Shown: one piece after another, positions 25,675-34,748 of the stretch
Position numbering within the stretch: position 1 is the first letter of the stretch
Layout of the letters: each line of letters begins with the position of its first letter
Source: Pantanalinema sp. GBBB05
GTDB taxonomy: Bacteria > Cyanobacteriota > Cyanobacteriia > Leptolyngbyales > Leptolyngbyaceae
Length of the DNA: 64,000 nucleotides
Assembly: GCA_016743235.1 (NCBI GenBank)
Contig: VRZD01000024.1
Coordinates: forward strand, 1 to 64,000
Reading direction: 5' to 3'
Notes under the pieces: generated by a model
What the model was told of the DNA's origin: nothing
What the model saw: the letters and a program-made list of their open reading frames with translations, nothing else
Databases searched by the model: none
Position numbers and translations under genes: made by a program

Positions 25675-26673
25675 ATGACATTACCAACGATTCAACTGGG
25701 TCAAACTGGCTTGACGGTTTCCCGCCTAATTCTCGGCACTATGACCTTTGGCTTACAGACCGATGAAGCAACAGCCAGGGATATTTTGGATACGGCAGCA
25801 ACGGCTGGCATCAATGGTTTGGATACAGCCGATGTCTACCCCTTAGGCGGCGGACTGGCAACCGTGGGGCGGACGGAAGAAATTCTAGGGCGCTGGCTAA
25901 AAGGTAAACGCGAGCAGTTTATCGTCGCCACAAAATGTGTCGGTCAGGTTGGTCCCTCGCCCTGGGATCAGGGAGCTTCCCGCAAACATATTTTGGCTGC
26001 GATCGATGCCTCTCTACGGCGGCTCAATACCGATTACATCGATTTATACCAGTTACACTCTGATGATGCTTCTACGCCCTTAGATGAAACTTTGGAAGCG
26101 TTGGATACGATCGTGCGAATGGGGAAAGCCCGTTATATTGGGGCTTCTAATTTCCTGGCATACCGGCTTAGTCGAGCGTTAGGTCGTGCCGATGTCCGTC
26201 ATCTCACCCGTTTTGTCGCGGTGCAACCCCGCTATAACCTACTGTTCCGCGAAATTGAGCGAGAACTGTTGCCACTGGCACACGAAGAAGGGCTGGGCGT
26301 GATTCCCTATAACCCTTTAGCCGGTGGTTTACTCACCGGGAAACATAATCGGGCTGGCAAACCGACCGCCGGCACACGGTTTACATTAGGGACTGCTGCC
26401 GAACGGTATCAAGAGCGCTACTGGCACGATCGCGAGTTTAATACCGTCGATGAGTTAAGTACTGTAGCGGATGCCGCTGGTTTGTCACTCACGACCCTAT
26501 CGATTGCTTGGGTGTTAGCTAATCCTGTGATTACCGCTCCAATTATTGGGGCTAGCCGTCCGGAGCAATTAGTCGAGAGTTTGAAAGCGATCGACGTTAA
26601 CTTGGATGATGGTTTGAAACAAAAACTCGATCACATCACGATCGATTACCGCAAAGGAGATGCTGCGCGTTAG
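25675..26673 (+). CDS. Aldo/keto reductase
   Basis: A 332-residue NADPH-dependent TIM-barrel reductase. The ATG at 25675 begins the conserved LGQTGLTVSRLILGTMTFG. An upstream GTG adds only 18 unlike residues. Catalytic residues are seen in GLDTADVYPLGGG (Asp, Tyr), FIVATKCVG (Lys) and YIDLYQLHSDD (His). The cofactor region ITAPIIGASRPEQL is intact. It is the last gene of the monooxygenase-amidohydrolase set and could reduce aldehydes released by desulfonation. That link is inference. Confidence 0.9.
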   Translation: MTLPTIQLGQTGLTVSRLILGTMTFGLQTDEATARDILDTAATAGINGLDTADVYPLGGGLATVGRTEEILGRWLKGKREQFIVATKCVGQVGPSPWDQGASRKHILAAIDASLRRLNTDYIDLYQLHSDDASTPLDETLEALDTIVRMGKARYIGASNFLAYRLSRALGRADVRHLTRFVAVQPRYNLLFREIERELLPLAHEEGLGVIPYNPLAGGLLTGKHNRAGKPTAGTRFTLGTAAERYQERYWHDREFNTVDELSTVADAAGLSLTTLSIAWVLANPVITAPIIGASRPEQLVESLKAIDVNLDDGLKQKLDHITIDYRKGDAAR

Positions 26674-26698
26674 AACGATTACCCATCGCTGACTGAAA

Positions 26699-26727
26699 CA
26701 GCCCTAACAGTATAGTTGCTAGGGCTG
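26699..26727. terminator. Bidirectional terminator-like hairpin
   Basis: CAGCCCTA (26699-26706) pairs exactly with TAGGGCTG (26720-26727) over a 13-base loop, in the 77 bases between convergent genes. There is no strong T-run. Confidence 0.5.
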
Positions 26728-26750
26728 CTGCTTAGAATAAGCGGTTAGTT

Positions 26751-28493
26751 TTAGAACGAGAAAGTTGTGCGAATCGCACCCACCCAAATTGGCTCATTCG
26801 CGTCATTATGTTCGGGTTTGGTAATCAGATAAAAGTCAGGTGTAATACTAATTCCGTTAGTGACGCGGAATGTGTAAAACGCTTCTAGATGCAGCGAAGT
26901 ATCTGGATCTTCTCGCTTGACTCCTCCCGGCGATCGATAATCGTTACTAACCGCTTTAGGCGGCACTCCCACCACGATCCCACCGACATTCCCTTTGGCA
27001 AACAAATCGGGAAATGCCAGGAAAACGGCACCATTCAAGATCGTGGCATTACTGTCTCCTCCACGCACTTGATGGGCTAAGGTATAACCAAACCAACCGC
27101 CCAGATGAAAAGTTGGTGTGGCTCGCCAGTTAAACTGAAATCCAAAATTATCAGAGATGGTTGCATTGAGTTGGAACGGATTGCGGGCAAAAGTACTGCC
27201 TGTACCTCCAGTCAGGTTAAATCCGGTGTTGCTGCCGAAGTATTTGCGCCCGTAGCTGAAAGCCGTTTCGATCGTAGAAGTTGGATTAAAAGTTAACTGG
27301 GCAAAGGCAAGATTATTGCCATTAAAAATGCCTCGTCCAGATTCGGGAACGTTTGCCTGAGTATCATCGGCTGTATAGGCTAAACTTAACCGGAACTGCC
27401 GATTGAACTGGTAAGCCAACGCGGCCCCTGCCCCATCAAAACCGGGTCGGAAAATGGTTGGGTTATGGGTCGCAAATCGGGACAGTGCCCCATTAGAGCC
27501 ACCCACTAAGGGATTGGAGTTCGAGGCATACGCCACAGGTTGCAACTGTCGAGTGCCAATCCAGACGGTAGCTTTGTCTCCTAAAGGAAACCGATAGTTG
27601 AGAGAATCCAGGTACAAACTGCCGTCCGGAAAGGCACTCTTATCAAAGGTAAACCGAGTCATGGCGGTTCCAGTTAGTGCGGTCAGGTTCGGAATATTGT
27701 TAGCTGCTAGCCGGATAAACAGTTGGTCTTTTCCAGTAAAGCTGGTTGGTAAGGCAAGACGTACCCGATAGCCTAGAAACGCTTGGGTGTCGTCATCTGT
27801 ATCATCTGCTGAAGTATTATTGGCTCGATCGCCAAAGGTATCGGCTCCAACCACCAACACGTCCCCTTGCAGTTTCGTTGTGGTACTAAACTGCTGCCGT
27901 TCCAGGGTAGCTGTCCGGACTTCTAACGCATCTACCCGTCCCCGCCAGGTGGCTAGTTCGGCAGCAAATTCTTCCTGCATTTTCTGCAAAGACAGTAGAT
28001 CTTCCTTCCGTACTAGATCGTTGGTTGCAGAGGCAAGCAACTCGTTGATCCGATCCATACAAGCATTCAATCCGGCAGCAAATTCATACCGACTGATTGC
28101 CTGGTTCCCCCGATAGGTTTTATCAGGATAGCCAACGATACAACCATAGCGTTCTACTAACGACTGCAATGCCTGGAATGCCCAATCGGTCGGTCTAACA
28201 TCTGACAATTGTGATACCGCTGTCACCTGCCCAACTATGGCACCTGAATGGGTTTCAGCCACTTGAGCAACTGGTGTCAGGCGAGACAGGTTAGCGATTT
28301 CCTCCAGTTTTTGCTGGTGCCAGGCATCTGAAGCGTTGGGTAATGTTGAAGTGTGCTCTGATGGGATTGATGAATCAGATGGTTCTTCAGCGATCGCTGA
28401 AGCATTAAACGTCAAGGTTGAAACAGCAGTAATAAGCAAACTTAGTCCCAACCAGGTAGATGTAAATTGCCTAAACTGAAATCGGAAATTCAT
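26751..28493 (-). CDS. OprB-family porin with SLH domain
   Basis: A 580-residue outer-membrane porin of the cyanobacterial SLH-OprB type. It has a signal peptide (LSLLITAVSTLTFNASAIAEE), an SLH domain for peptidoglycan or cell-wall polymer binding (SDVRPTDWAFQALQSLVERYGCIVGYPDKTYRGN), a coiled segment (ATLERQ), then a beta barrel ending in the terminal Phe (IRTTFSF), as outer-membrane proteins do. Such porins pass small solutes. Its place within the sulfur island suggests uptake of sulfonates or sulfate esters, which is inference. Confidence 0.9.
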   Translation of the reverse strand: MNFRFQFRQFTSTWLGLSLLITAVSTLTFNASAIAEEPSDSSIPSEHTSTLPNASDAWHQQKLEEIANLSRLTPVAQVAETHSGAIVGQVTAVSQLSDVRPTDWAFQALQSLVERYGCIVGYPDKTYRGNQAISRYEFAAGLNACMDRINELLASATNDLVRKEDLLSLQKMQEEFAAELATWRGRVDALEVRTATLERQQFSTTTKLQGDVLVVGADTFGDRANNTSADDTDDDTQAFLGYRVRLALPTSFTGKDQLFIRLAANNIPNLTALTGTAMTRFTFDKSAFPDGSLYLDSLNYRFPLGDKATVWIGTRQLQPVAYASNSNPLVGGSNGALSRFATHNPTIFRPGFDGAGAALAYQFNRQFRLSLAYTADDTQANVPESGRGIFNGNNLAFAQLTFNPTSTIETAFSYGRKYFGSNTGFNLTGGTGSTFARNPFQLNATISDNFGFQFNWRATPTFHLGGWFGYTLAHQVRGGDSNATILNGAVFLAFPDLFAKGNVGGIVVGVPPKAVSNDYRSPGGVKREDPDTSLHLEAFYTFRVTNGISITPDFYLITKPEHNDANEPIWVGAIRTTFSF

Positions 28494-29200
28494 GACAACT
28501 CCTCACAACACAGATGAACGAAACAAGCTATTCAAAGCTAGTCTAGCTAGCTTTAGCTACAACTTAAAAACACTGAATTAGTCATTTAGATCACACTCAG
28601 CTAAGTCAACTAGCAAAGAATGACTGAGGCTGCCTAGCCAACTTAGAGTTCATATATTCAAAAGGGCACTTGGGTGTAAATGGTTGCTCATTCTGGAGGA
28701 ACCCTAGCTGTCAAAGCTCGCTAGCATGAATAGATTTAGGGGGCAAGCCAGCGAGGATTTTGCTCAAGTCTAGTGATACTCCAGCAAAGGCTACTTGGTT
28801 GTGGAATAGGATTCTCCTCATCAGAAGCAGTGGTGCAGAAATAGAGAACTACACCCTATAGCCGTGATTGATTTCACCCTAATGTCTGTCGTACCCTACA
28901 GCATTTAGGAAATGAAGCTTTGGTGTTTGGAAGGATCGAGATCGATGTAACTAGTGCAACAATTTACACAAAACTAAACGAATTAATCGGTTGATTGTAG
29001 AAAATATCTTGTCATAGCCCCTGCCGAAACACAAGTTCAACCGATACAAAAGATCTGGCTATAACCTTAACAGAATCATTCGGCTGACAGAGCATCCTAT
29101 GATTCAATATTAGTTTGGGACTCTAACTATTTGTGTCTCGATTCATTTAGGCTATTCTGCGTCAAAGCTATGACTTGAGCCAGGGTAAGCCTATCTAGCA
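28494..29200. other. 707-base intergenic region without gene
   Basis: Between the divergent porin and MFS genes. It should hold both promoters. No credible frame, no repeat and no ACGGT-N14-ACCGT site was found. Confidence 0.45.
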
Positions 29201-30466
29201 ATGCAATTTATGAACGTACAAGCAAATCTTTGGTTTCAGTTAGGGCAGCAACTACCAGCGCTGCGATCGCGTAATTATCGCCTCTATTTTGCTGGACAAA
29301 GCCTGTCCATGATTGGCAATTTCATGACGCAACTGGCAATTTTGTGGCTGATCTATCGTCTGACCGATTCAGCCTTACTGTTGGGAATTGCCGGATTTCT
29401 CAGTCAGTTACCTGTATTTGCCCTGGCTCCGATTTCAGGCGTGTTAGCCGATCGCTACAATCGGCAGCATTTGATGCTGGTATTGCAATTCTTGGGGATG
29501 ATAATTTCCATCAGCCTGACGGTATTTACCTTCTTGAGTTGGACTAACTTTTGGGTGTTGTTAGGGTTAGGGACGGTGTTGGGGGTGTTAAAAGGGCTAG
29601 ATGTGCCAATTCGCCATGCTTTTGTGATTGATGTCGTCAATCTGGAAGCAGTCAATAGTGCCATCTCACTCAACTACGCCTTTCTACACACTGCTCGATT
29701 ACTGGGACCGGGGATCGGCGGCATTTTAATTGCCACTGCCGGAGCCGGATTTTGTTTCCTATTCGATAGCATCAGCTATATTGCCGTGATTGTGGCACTG
29801 CTAGCCATGCGGTTGACGATCGCGCCCTCCGAGTCAGCTGCAATAGCTCCCTGGCAGAAGTTACAAGAAGGATTTCAGTATGCCTATCAAGTCGTGCCGA
29901 TTCGTGCCATTCTGGTGCTGCTGGCAACGGTGAGCTTGGTCAATATGTCCTACCCAACGTTGCTGCCGATCGTATCGGTTGAAACCCTGCAAGGTGGAGC
30001 TGATACGTTAGGATTCTTAACCGCCGCGGGAGCGATGGGATCGGTGGTTGCCTCACTCTATGTAGGGTGGCGCAAAGATGTGTTGGGACTCGATCGCCTG
30101 ATTGCCCTCTGTCCCGTTTTATTGGCGATTGGGATCATCATATTTTCATTATCCAGCGTACTCTGGCTATCATTGCTGGTCATGGTGTTGGTGGGATGGA
30201 GTTCTACCCTTCAAGTTGCTGCCAGTAATACGGTTTTGCAATTCATCGTAGAGGACAGTAAGCGAGGCAGAGTCATGAGCTTTTACACGATGTGCTTTAT
30301 GGGGATGGCTCCATTTGGCAACCTGTTAGCGGGTAGCTTAGCCGCCGCGATCGGGGCAACCAATACCTTAATTATCGGTAGTGGAGTCTGTTTGCTAGGG
30401 ACATGGGTGTTTATTCAGCAGTTGCCCATTATTACTAAAGCTATTCAGGTGAAAACAAATACCTGA
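29201..30466 (+). CDS. MFS transporter, EntS-like (DHA3) exporter family
   Basis: A 421-residue, 12-helix carrier. Landmarks: LRSRNYRLYFAGQSLSMIGNFMTQLAILWLIY at the N-terminus, motif A as GVLADRYNRQHLML, and LGPGIGGILIATAGAGFCFLFDSISYIAV. This is the group that includes enterobactin exporter EntS and macrolide exporters. The substrate is unknown. It is alone on its strand and its link to sulfur use is only positional. Confidence 0.88.
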   Translation: MQFMNVQANLWFQLGQQLPALRSRNYRLYFAGQSLSMIGNFMTQLAILWLIYRLTDSALLLGIAGFLSQLPVFALAPISGVLADRYNRQHLMLVLQFLGMIISISLTVFTFLSWTNFWVLLGLGTVLGVLKGLDVPIRHAFVIDVVNLEAVNSAISLNYAFLHTARLLGPGIGGILIATAGAGFCFLFDSISYIAVIVALLAMRLTIAPSESAAIAPWQKLQEGFQYAYQVVPIRAILVLLATVSLVNMSYPTLLPIVSVETLQGGADTLGFLTAAGAMGSVVASLYVGWRKDVLGLDRLIALCPVLLAIGIIIFSLSSVLWLSLLVMVLVGWSSTLQVAASNTVLQFIVEDSKRGRVMSFYTMCFMGMAPFGNLLAGSLAAAIGATNTLIIGSGVCLLGTWVFIQQLPIITKAIQVKTNT

Positions 30467-30559
30467 TCAACATAACGAGGACATGGCAGGTGAAAAATCT
30501 GCTAAGAATTGGGTCATAAGGCTTGTCTTGCAGAAAAATCTATGGAATACTAGTTAAAT

Positions 30560-30583
30560 CCGGTAAACCGATTGGTTAACCGT
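30560..30583. promoter_or_regulatory. Operator-like dyad, site 4 (orphan)
   Basis: CCGGT and ACCGT separated by 14 bases with a central CCGATTGG, and GTTAACCGT as right arm. It lies between the 3' ends of the MFS gene and the secreted-protein gene, so no recognised gene is controlled by it. A 23-residue frame starts 84 bases downstream. It could mark an unrecognised small gene or RNA, or a relic. Confidence 0.5.
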
Positions 30584-30667
30584 AGAATTAAATCAATCGG
30601 TTGCTATCAATCCAACGATTCAAGTGCTGTTTGACATTTGCTGCATGTCCCTGCACCGGCTAAGCAA

Positions 30668-30739
30668 ATGAGTAATGGTAGTGGACGTAATAAAAATCCC
30701 TCCACTCTATTCGTGAAGGGAAACCAAACAGAAGAGTAG
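30668..30739 (+). CDS. Possible 23-residue peptide downstream of operator site 4
   Basis: A short ATG-to-TAG frame encoding a polar peptide beginning MSNGSGRNKN. It is the only frame following the orphan operator. No clear ribosome site precedes it. Support is positional only. Confidence 0.15.
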   Translation: MSNGSGRNKNPSTLFVKGNQTEE

Positions 30740-30790
30740 AGACTAAGCACTACTCGCTTGTGATTTCAGTATTCTCCAAATCTGGCAAGT

Positions 30791-31180
30791 TTAATTGGGA
30801 ACCGATGCGCTAATCGAAAAGATGATCAAATCATGTAACTGTTCTCTAACGCCATTCAGGTAGCCCTCATCCTGTAACGCGTCTGACGATACCTGTCCAG
30901 CATTAATGCCTGCTTGGATCAGGTTCTCTGGAGTAATCTGACCTGCCTGCACCGCATAGATTAGATCGCCATTAGACGGGATCCCCTGCTGTACTAAGTA
31001 ACCTTGGCGAGCCAGTTGTACCAGGGCGAGCGGGGGAGTATGCTGGCTCACTATAGAGCTTGATTGATTAGCTGTCTGGGCAACCATACCAGGCTGAGGA
31101 GCGTTGTCGGCATGAACACCAGGCGCGATCGCAAATAGCAAAGCCAAGGCAGAAAAACTGCCAACGAGTAGAGGGTTCAT
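30791..31180 (-). CDS. Small secreted protein, unknown
   Basis: A 129-residue protein. The ATG at 31180 is chosen because AAAGGAGAAA lies just before it and a signal peptide (LLVGSFSALALLFAIAPGVHA) begins there; a longer frame starts at 31252. The mature part is Gln-rich with a helical central region (PLALVQLARQGYLVQQGIP, then LIYAVQAGQITPENLIQAGI). No known domain is recognised. It is probably periplasmic. A perfect 13-base inverted repeat stands 20 bases upstream. Confidence 0.6.
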   Translation of the reverse strand: MNPLLVGSFSALALLFAIAPGVHADNAPQPGMVAQTANQSSSIVSQHTPPLALVQLARQGYLVQQGIPSNGDLIYAVQAGQITPENLIQAGINAGQVSSDALQDEGYLNGVREQLHDLIIFSISASVPN

Positions 31181-31200
31181 GGAATTTCTCCTTTGTACCG

Positions 31201-31253
31201 ATTGTTGAAACTGTTCGTAGAAACATGTAACTCTATCTACCAGTTTCAACAAT
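31201..31253. promoter_or_regulatory. Perfect 13-base inverted repeat upstream of the secreted-protein gene
   Basis: ATTGTTGAAACTG (31201-31213) and CAGTTTCAACAAT (31241-31253) with a 27-base loop. It is in the 5' region of the minus-strand gene, so it may be an operator or an mRNA leader hairpin. Confidence 0.45.
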
Positions 31254-31609
31254 TTTTCCTAATTTTTCACCTCTGATCGGGTGAATTTTGTTGAACTTTT
31301 GGGATGAAAAGGGGTTGAGGAAATTCATCAATCCTGCTTGATACTCCCATAGAGAAGGGGAAATAGCCGGAATTCCTACTTCTTAGATGTAGATTTTTGG
31401 CATTCTAATGAACGAGTAATGTACTGGTTTTAGCGAAGTTTTGGAACTTTCCTTCATCTAGCAATGAGTCAGTTTAAAAGTCTCATTTTGAGGTAGGAAT
31501 TATCCCGATCGTTACTTTCGTGAGTTAATTTTTTTCTGGTTATTCCGATCACTATTGGTTTGGGTCATGGGATCCCATGTAGCAATTTTAGGTGTGGAGG
31601 TTGAACGTT
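31254..31609. other. Intergenic region, no gene seen
   Basis: About 355 bases between divergent genes. No frame of note and no copy of the sulfur operator. It should contain the promoter of the SDR gene. Confidence 0.4.
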
Positions 31610-32407
31610 ATGGTGGAATTTCGCTTAGTGGGTAAAACAGCGATCGTTACGGGAGGAAGTGCGGGCATCGGATTTGCTACGGCTCGTGCCCTCTACCATG
31701 AAGGAGTCCAAGTTGCGATCGCGGCGCGTGATCCTGAGCGGTTAGAACAGGCGGTTCAAACCATCCGGAGTGTTCCTGTGGCAACAGCAGAGGTGATTGG
31801 AATTGTAGCGGATGTCAGCCAAGCAGAAGGAGCCGATAAAGTTGTTGCGGCAGCGATCGAGCAGTTTGGGCAAGTTGATATTTTAATCAACAATGCTGGA
31901 TCTGCTCGCGCCGGATCATTTCTGGATCTAGAAGATGAAGCGTTCCTAGATGCCTGGAATCTCAAACTGTTGGGATATATTCGCCTGGTACGGGCGATCG
32001 TTCCCGATATGATCCAGCGGCGAGATGGGCGAATTATCAACATTATTGGGGGAGCTGGACGCACTCCTCGCCCCAATTTTCTGCCGGGTGGCACGACCAA
32101 TGCGGCCCTGCTGAATTTTACGCGCGGAATTGCCAAAGAACTGGCTCAACACAACATTCGGATTAACGCCGTTTCTCCAGGATTAACCGCCACGGAACGA
32201 GCTGAACAATTAGCGGTGCAAACGGCTCAATCCTTGGGGGTTTCTGTAGACCAGTACAAAGCTGAGGTAATTCGCAATATCCCGTTAGGTCGGATGGTGC
32301 TACCAGAGGAAATTGCTAACTTAGTGCTGTTTTTAGTCTCCGATCTAGCTGCATCAATTACAGGCGCAGAAGTGCTGGTTGATGGTGGTTCTACTCCCGG
32401 TGTGTGA
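31610..32407 (+). CDS. Short-chain dehydrogenase/reductase
   Basis: A 265-residue oxidoreductase. The ATG at 31610 has GGAGG 9 bases upstream. The Rossmann motif is TGGSAGIGFATA, NNAG is present in INNAGSARAG, and the C-terminal INAVSPGLTATERA and GAEVLVDGGSTPG are typical. The catalytic YxxxK is not conserved: where Tyr is usual the sequence reads LPGGTTNAALLNFTRGIAKE, so Tyr and Lys are absent. That is odd and may mean altered chemistry. It is 8 bases upstream of an SsuA-like gene, so probably a partner in sulfonate metabolism. Confidence 0.82.
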   Translation: MVEFRLVGKTAIVTGGSAGIGFATARALYHEGVQVAIAARDPERLEQAVQTIRSVPVATAEVIGIVADVSQAEGADKVVAAAIEQFGQVDILINNAGSARAGSFLDLEDEAFLDAWNLKLLGYIRLVRAIVPDMIQRRDGRIINIIGGAGRTPRPNFLPGGTTNAALLNFTRGIAKELAQHNIRINAVSPGLTATERAEQLAVQTAQSLGVSVDQYKAEVIRNIPLGRMVLPEEIANLVLFLVSDLAASITGAEVLVDGGSTPGV

Positions 32408-32415
32408 GGTGATTT

Positions 32416-33549
32416 TTGTTGAATTTAAAGCAGAGAATCAATCGTATGGTGAACTTTAAAGCTCAATTGGCTAACTGGAAACGTCCTCAGGTAACGCGGC
32501 GATCGGCGTTATTTTTTCTCGGTTATTCCCTGGCATTTTCTACGACTCTAGTCAGTTGTGGCTCCCCCTCAACTAACTCTACTCAGTCATCTAGTACCGT
32601 CCCTAGTGCGAGTCCGACTAGTAGTACCAGTAGCAATGGCAAAAAACTATTTCGAGTCGTTCGCTCCAAGCAACTAACCGCATTAGCGGTATTAGAAAAA
32701 CAGGGGACGTTGGAAAAGGCTTTGGAACCATTAGGTTACACCGTCCAGTGGCTAGAATTTGCCGCAGGTCCCCAACAGTTGGAAGCCATCAAAGTTGGCG
32801 CTTTGGATATTGCTTCTACGGCTGAGTCACCTCCAGTATTTGCGCAAGCCTCTGGCACTGACTTAATTTATTTAGCCACCACACCCACCAATGGCAAACC
32901 CGTGGCCTTATTAGTGCCCAAGGATTCACGTGTCCAAAGCATTAAGGACTTGAAAGGTAAAAAAATTGCGTTTCAGAAAGCCTCGATCGGGCACTATCTC
33001 TTAGTTAAAGCCTTAGAACGAGAGGGTTTAAAGCTAAGTGATGTGGAGTCCGTTTTCCTAACGCCACCAGATGCTAATGTCGCATTCAGTCAGGGGAAAG
33101 TGGATGGTTGGTTCATCTGGGATCCCTTTGTTACCCGATCCGAACAAAGCCAGGTGGGGCGAGTGTTATTAGACGGTGAAAATTTACGCGATACGACGAA
33201 TTTCTATTCCACACACCGTCGATTTGCTCAAGAAAATCCAGAAGCCATCAAGGTGTTTTTTCAGGAAATCGAGAAAGCAGAAATCTGGACAAGAGACCAT
33301 CCGAAAGAAGTGGCTCAACTGCTGGCTCCGGTGACTCAACTGAGTCCTGAAGTTTTGGAGATCATGCACGATAAGTATGAGTATGGGCTACGACCGATTA
33401 CTCCAGCCATTATTGCTAAGCAGCAGGAAGTAGCAGACCTTTGGTATAGCCTAAAACTAGTTCCCGTCAAAGTTGATGTCAAAAAGGGGTTTTTGACGCC
33501 CGAAGAATATGCCCAATTCACGCCTCAAGAGGTACTGGCTAGAAAGTAA
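32416..33549 (+). CDS. Aliphatic-sulfonate-type substrate-binding lipoprotein (orphan)
   Basis: About 376 residues. GAGGTGA overlapping the preceding stop favours a TTG start (32416 or 32419); an ATG lies at 32446. The N-terminus TRRSALFFLGYSLAFSTTLVSCGS joins a twin-Arg-like segment to a lipobox. A Ser/Thr-rich linker follows, then RSKQLTALAVLEKQGTLE, LEFAAGPQQLEAIKVGALDI, LKGKKIAFQKASIGHYLLVKAL and GKVDGWFIWDPFV, the SsuA pattern. No permease or ATPase is beside it. It may feed the SsuBC importer at 16.3-18 kb or another one. Confidence 0.88.
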   Translation: MLNLKQRINRMVNFKAQLANWKRPQVTRRSALFFLGYSLAFSTTLVSCGSPSTNSTQSSSTVPSASPTSSTSSNGKKLFRVVRSKQLTALAVLEKQGTLEKALEPLGYTVQWLEFAAGPQQLEAIKVGALDIASTAESPPVFAQASGTDLIYLATTPTNGKPVALLVPKDSRVQSIKDLKGKKIAFQKASIGHYLLVKALEREGLKLSDVESVFLTPPDANVAFSQGKVDGWFIWDPFVTRSEQSQVGRVLLDGENLRDTTNFYSTHRRFAQENPEAIKVFFQEIEKAEIWTRDHPKEVAQLLAPVTQLSPEVLEIMHDKYEYGLRPITPAIIAKQQEVADLWYSLKLVPVKVDVKKGFLTPEEYAQFTPQEVLARK

Positions 33550-33587
33550 ATCAGATAGTAATTTTGTTAGCCCAGTATGAGTCACTT

Positions 33588-33631
33588 GTCATTCGTCATG
33601 AGTATGAGCCAAATACCCCATGACGAATGAC
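33588..33631. terminator. 13-base perfect inverted repeat between convergent genes
   Basis: GTCATTCGTCATG (33588-33600) and CATGACGAATGAC (33619-33631), loop 18, followed by TTTTCC. It suits a bidirectional terminator. The ATTCGTCAT type of word is also frequent in cyanobacterial short repeats. Confidence 0.5.
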
Positions 33632-33665
33632 TTTTCCTCTAGTTTTCAACTTAGATTGAAAGCGG

Positions 33666-34733
33666 CTACGCCCACGCTCGGCGATATTGTACAGGAGCGA
33701 TCGCCCCTTGTCCCAATGCTTTCGCGGCGGAGTGCGCCCAGTAAGGATTACGCAAAAATTCGCGACCAATTAACACCAGATCAGCCTGTCCACTGCGAAT
33801 GATGTCATCGGCTTGTTGCGGATCGGTGATTAAGCCAACAGCTCCAGTCTGAATCTGGGCTTCTCGACGGATGAGATCGGCAAATCCCACCTGATACCCG
33901 GGTGTCGCCGGAATCCTGGCTCCTGGAACTGTGCCACCGGAGGAGACATCAATCACATCTACCCCTAGAAATTTGAGTTTGTCACTTAAGGCAATACTCT
34001 GTTCGATCTCCCAACCGGGTTCTACCCAATCTGTGGCTGAAATTCTGACCCATAGGCAATAGCGATCGGGAATAACGGCGCGAACCGCCTGCACGACTTC
34101 CCGTAAAAAGCGGGTTCGGTTGTCAAAACTGCCGCCGTACTCATCCGATCGCTGATTCACGAGCGGTGAGAGAAACTGATGTAGCAAATAGCCATGCGCC
34201 GCATGAATTTCGATCACCTTAAATCCTGCTTCCAGCGATCGCCGAGTGGCTTGGACAAAGCTATCCGTTACCTGTTGAATTCCCTCCAGTGTCAAGGCTT
34301 CCGGCGTCGGGTACTCCGGACTAAAGGGAGTCGCGCTACTGGAAACGATCGGTCGCCAACCACCCTGCAAGACATCCACAGGTTTACCGCCTTCACTCGG
34401 TTTAGCGGTACTGGCTTTGCGTCCGGCATGGGCTAGTTGAATTCCCGCGATCGCGCCAAAGCTATGAATGCTCTGGACAATTCGTTCTAACCCCTCAATG
34501 TGTAGATCAGACCAGATGCCTAAATCCTGGGGGCTAATCCGTCCCCTTGGCTCCACTGCTGCGGCTTCAGTAAACACTAATCCTGCTCCTCCTACCGCGC
34601 GGCTAGCCAGGTGGATTAAATGCCAGTCGTTGGCATAGCCATCCGTGCTGGAATATTGACACATTGGAGAAACTGCAATTCGATTCCGCAGCGTCACATT
34701 CCGAATTGTTAGAGGTTCAAACAAATGAGGCAT
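33666..34733 (-). CDS. Old-yellow-enzyme family NADPH dehydrogenase (NamA/YqjM-like)
   Basis: A 355-residue FMN enzyme reducing activated C=C bonds. Landmarks: LFEPLTIRNVTLRNRIAVSPMCQYSS, with the Cys near the flavin, LAHAGRKAS (substrate His/flavin region), IEIHAAHGYLLHQFLSPLVNQRSDEYGGS, and near the end DLVLIGREFLRNPYW. These mark the YqjM class. It is preceded by a small gene with a good ribosome site. Its role in the sulfur island is unknown; it may handle unsaturated carbonyls made during degradation. Confidence 0.92.
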   Translation of the reverse strand: MPHLFEPLTIRNVTLRNRIAVSPMCQYSSTDGYANDWHLIHLASRAVGGAGLVFTEAAAVEPRGRISPQDLGIWSDLHIEGLERIVQSIHSFGAIAGIQLAHAGRKASTAKPSEGGKPVDVLQGGWRPIVSSSATPFSPEYPTPEALTLEGIQQVTDSFVQATRRSLEAGFKVIEIHAAHGYLLHQFLSPLVNQRSDEYGGSFDNRTRFLREVVQAVRAVIPDRYCLWVRISATDWVEPGWEIEQSIALSDKLKFLGVDVIDVSSGGTVPGARIPATPGYQVGFADLIRREAQIQTGAVGLITDPQQADDIIRSGQADLVLIGREFLRNPYWAHSAAKALGQGAIAPVQYRRAWA

Positions 34734-34748
34734 AGTAGCGTCCTGATT

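Noticed and set aside
28970..29005. AATCGGTTGATTG upstream of the MFS gene as an operator copy
   Set aside because: Lacks both ACGGT and ACCGT arms at the right spacing.
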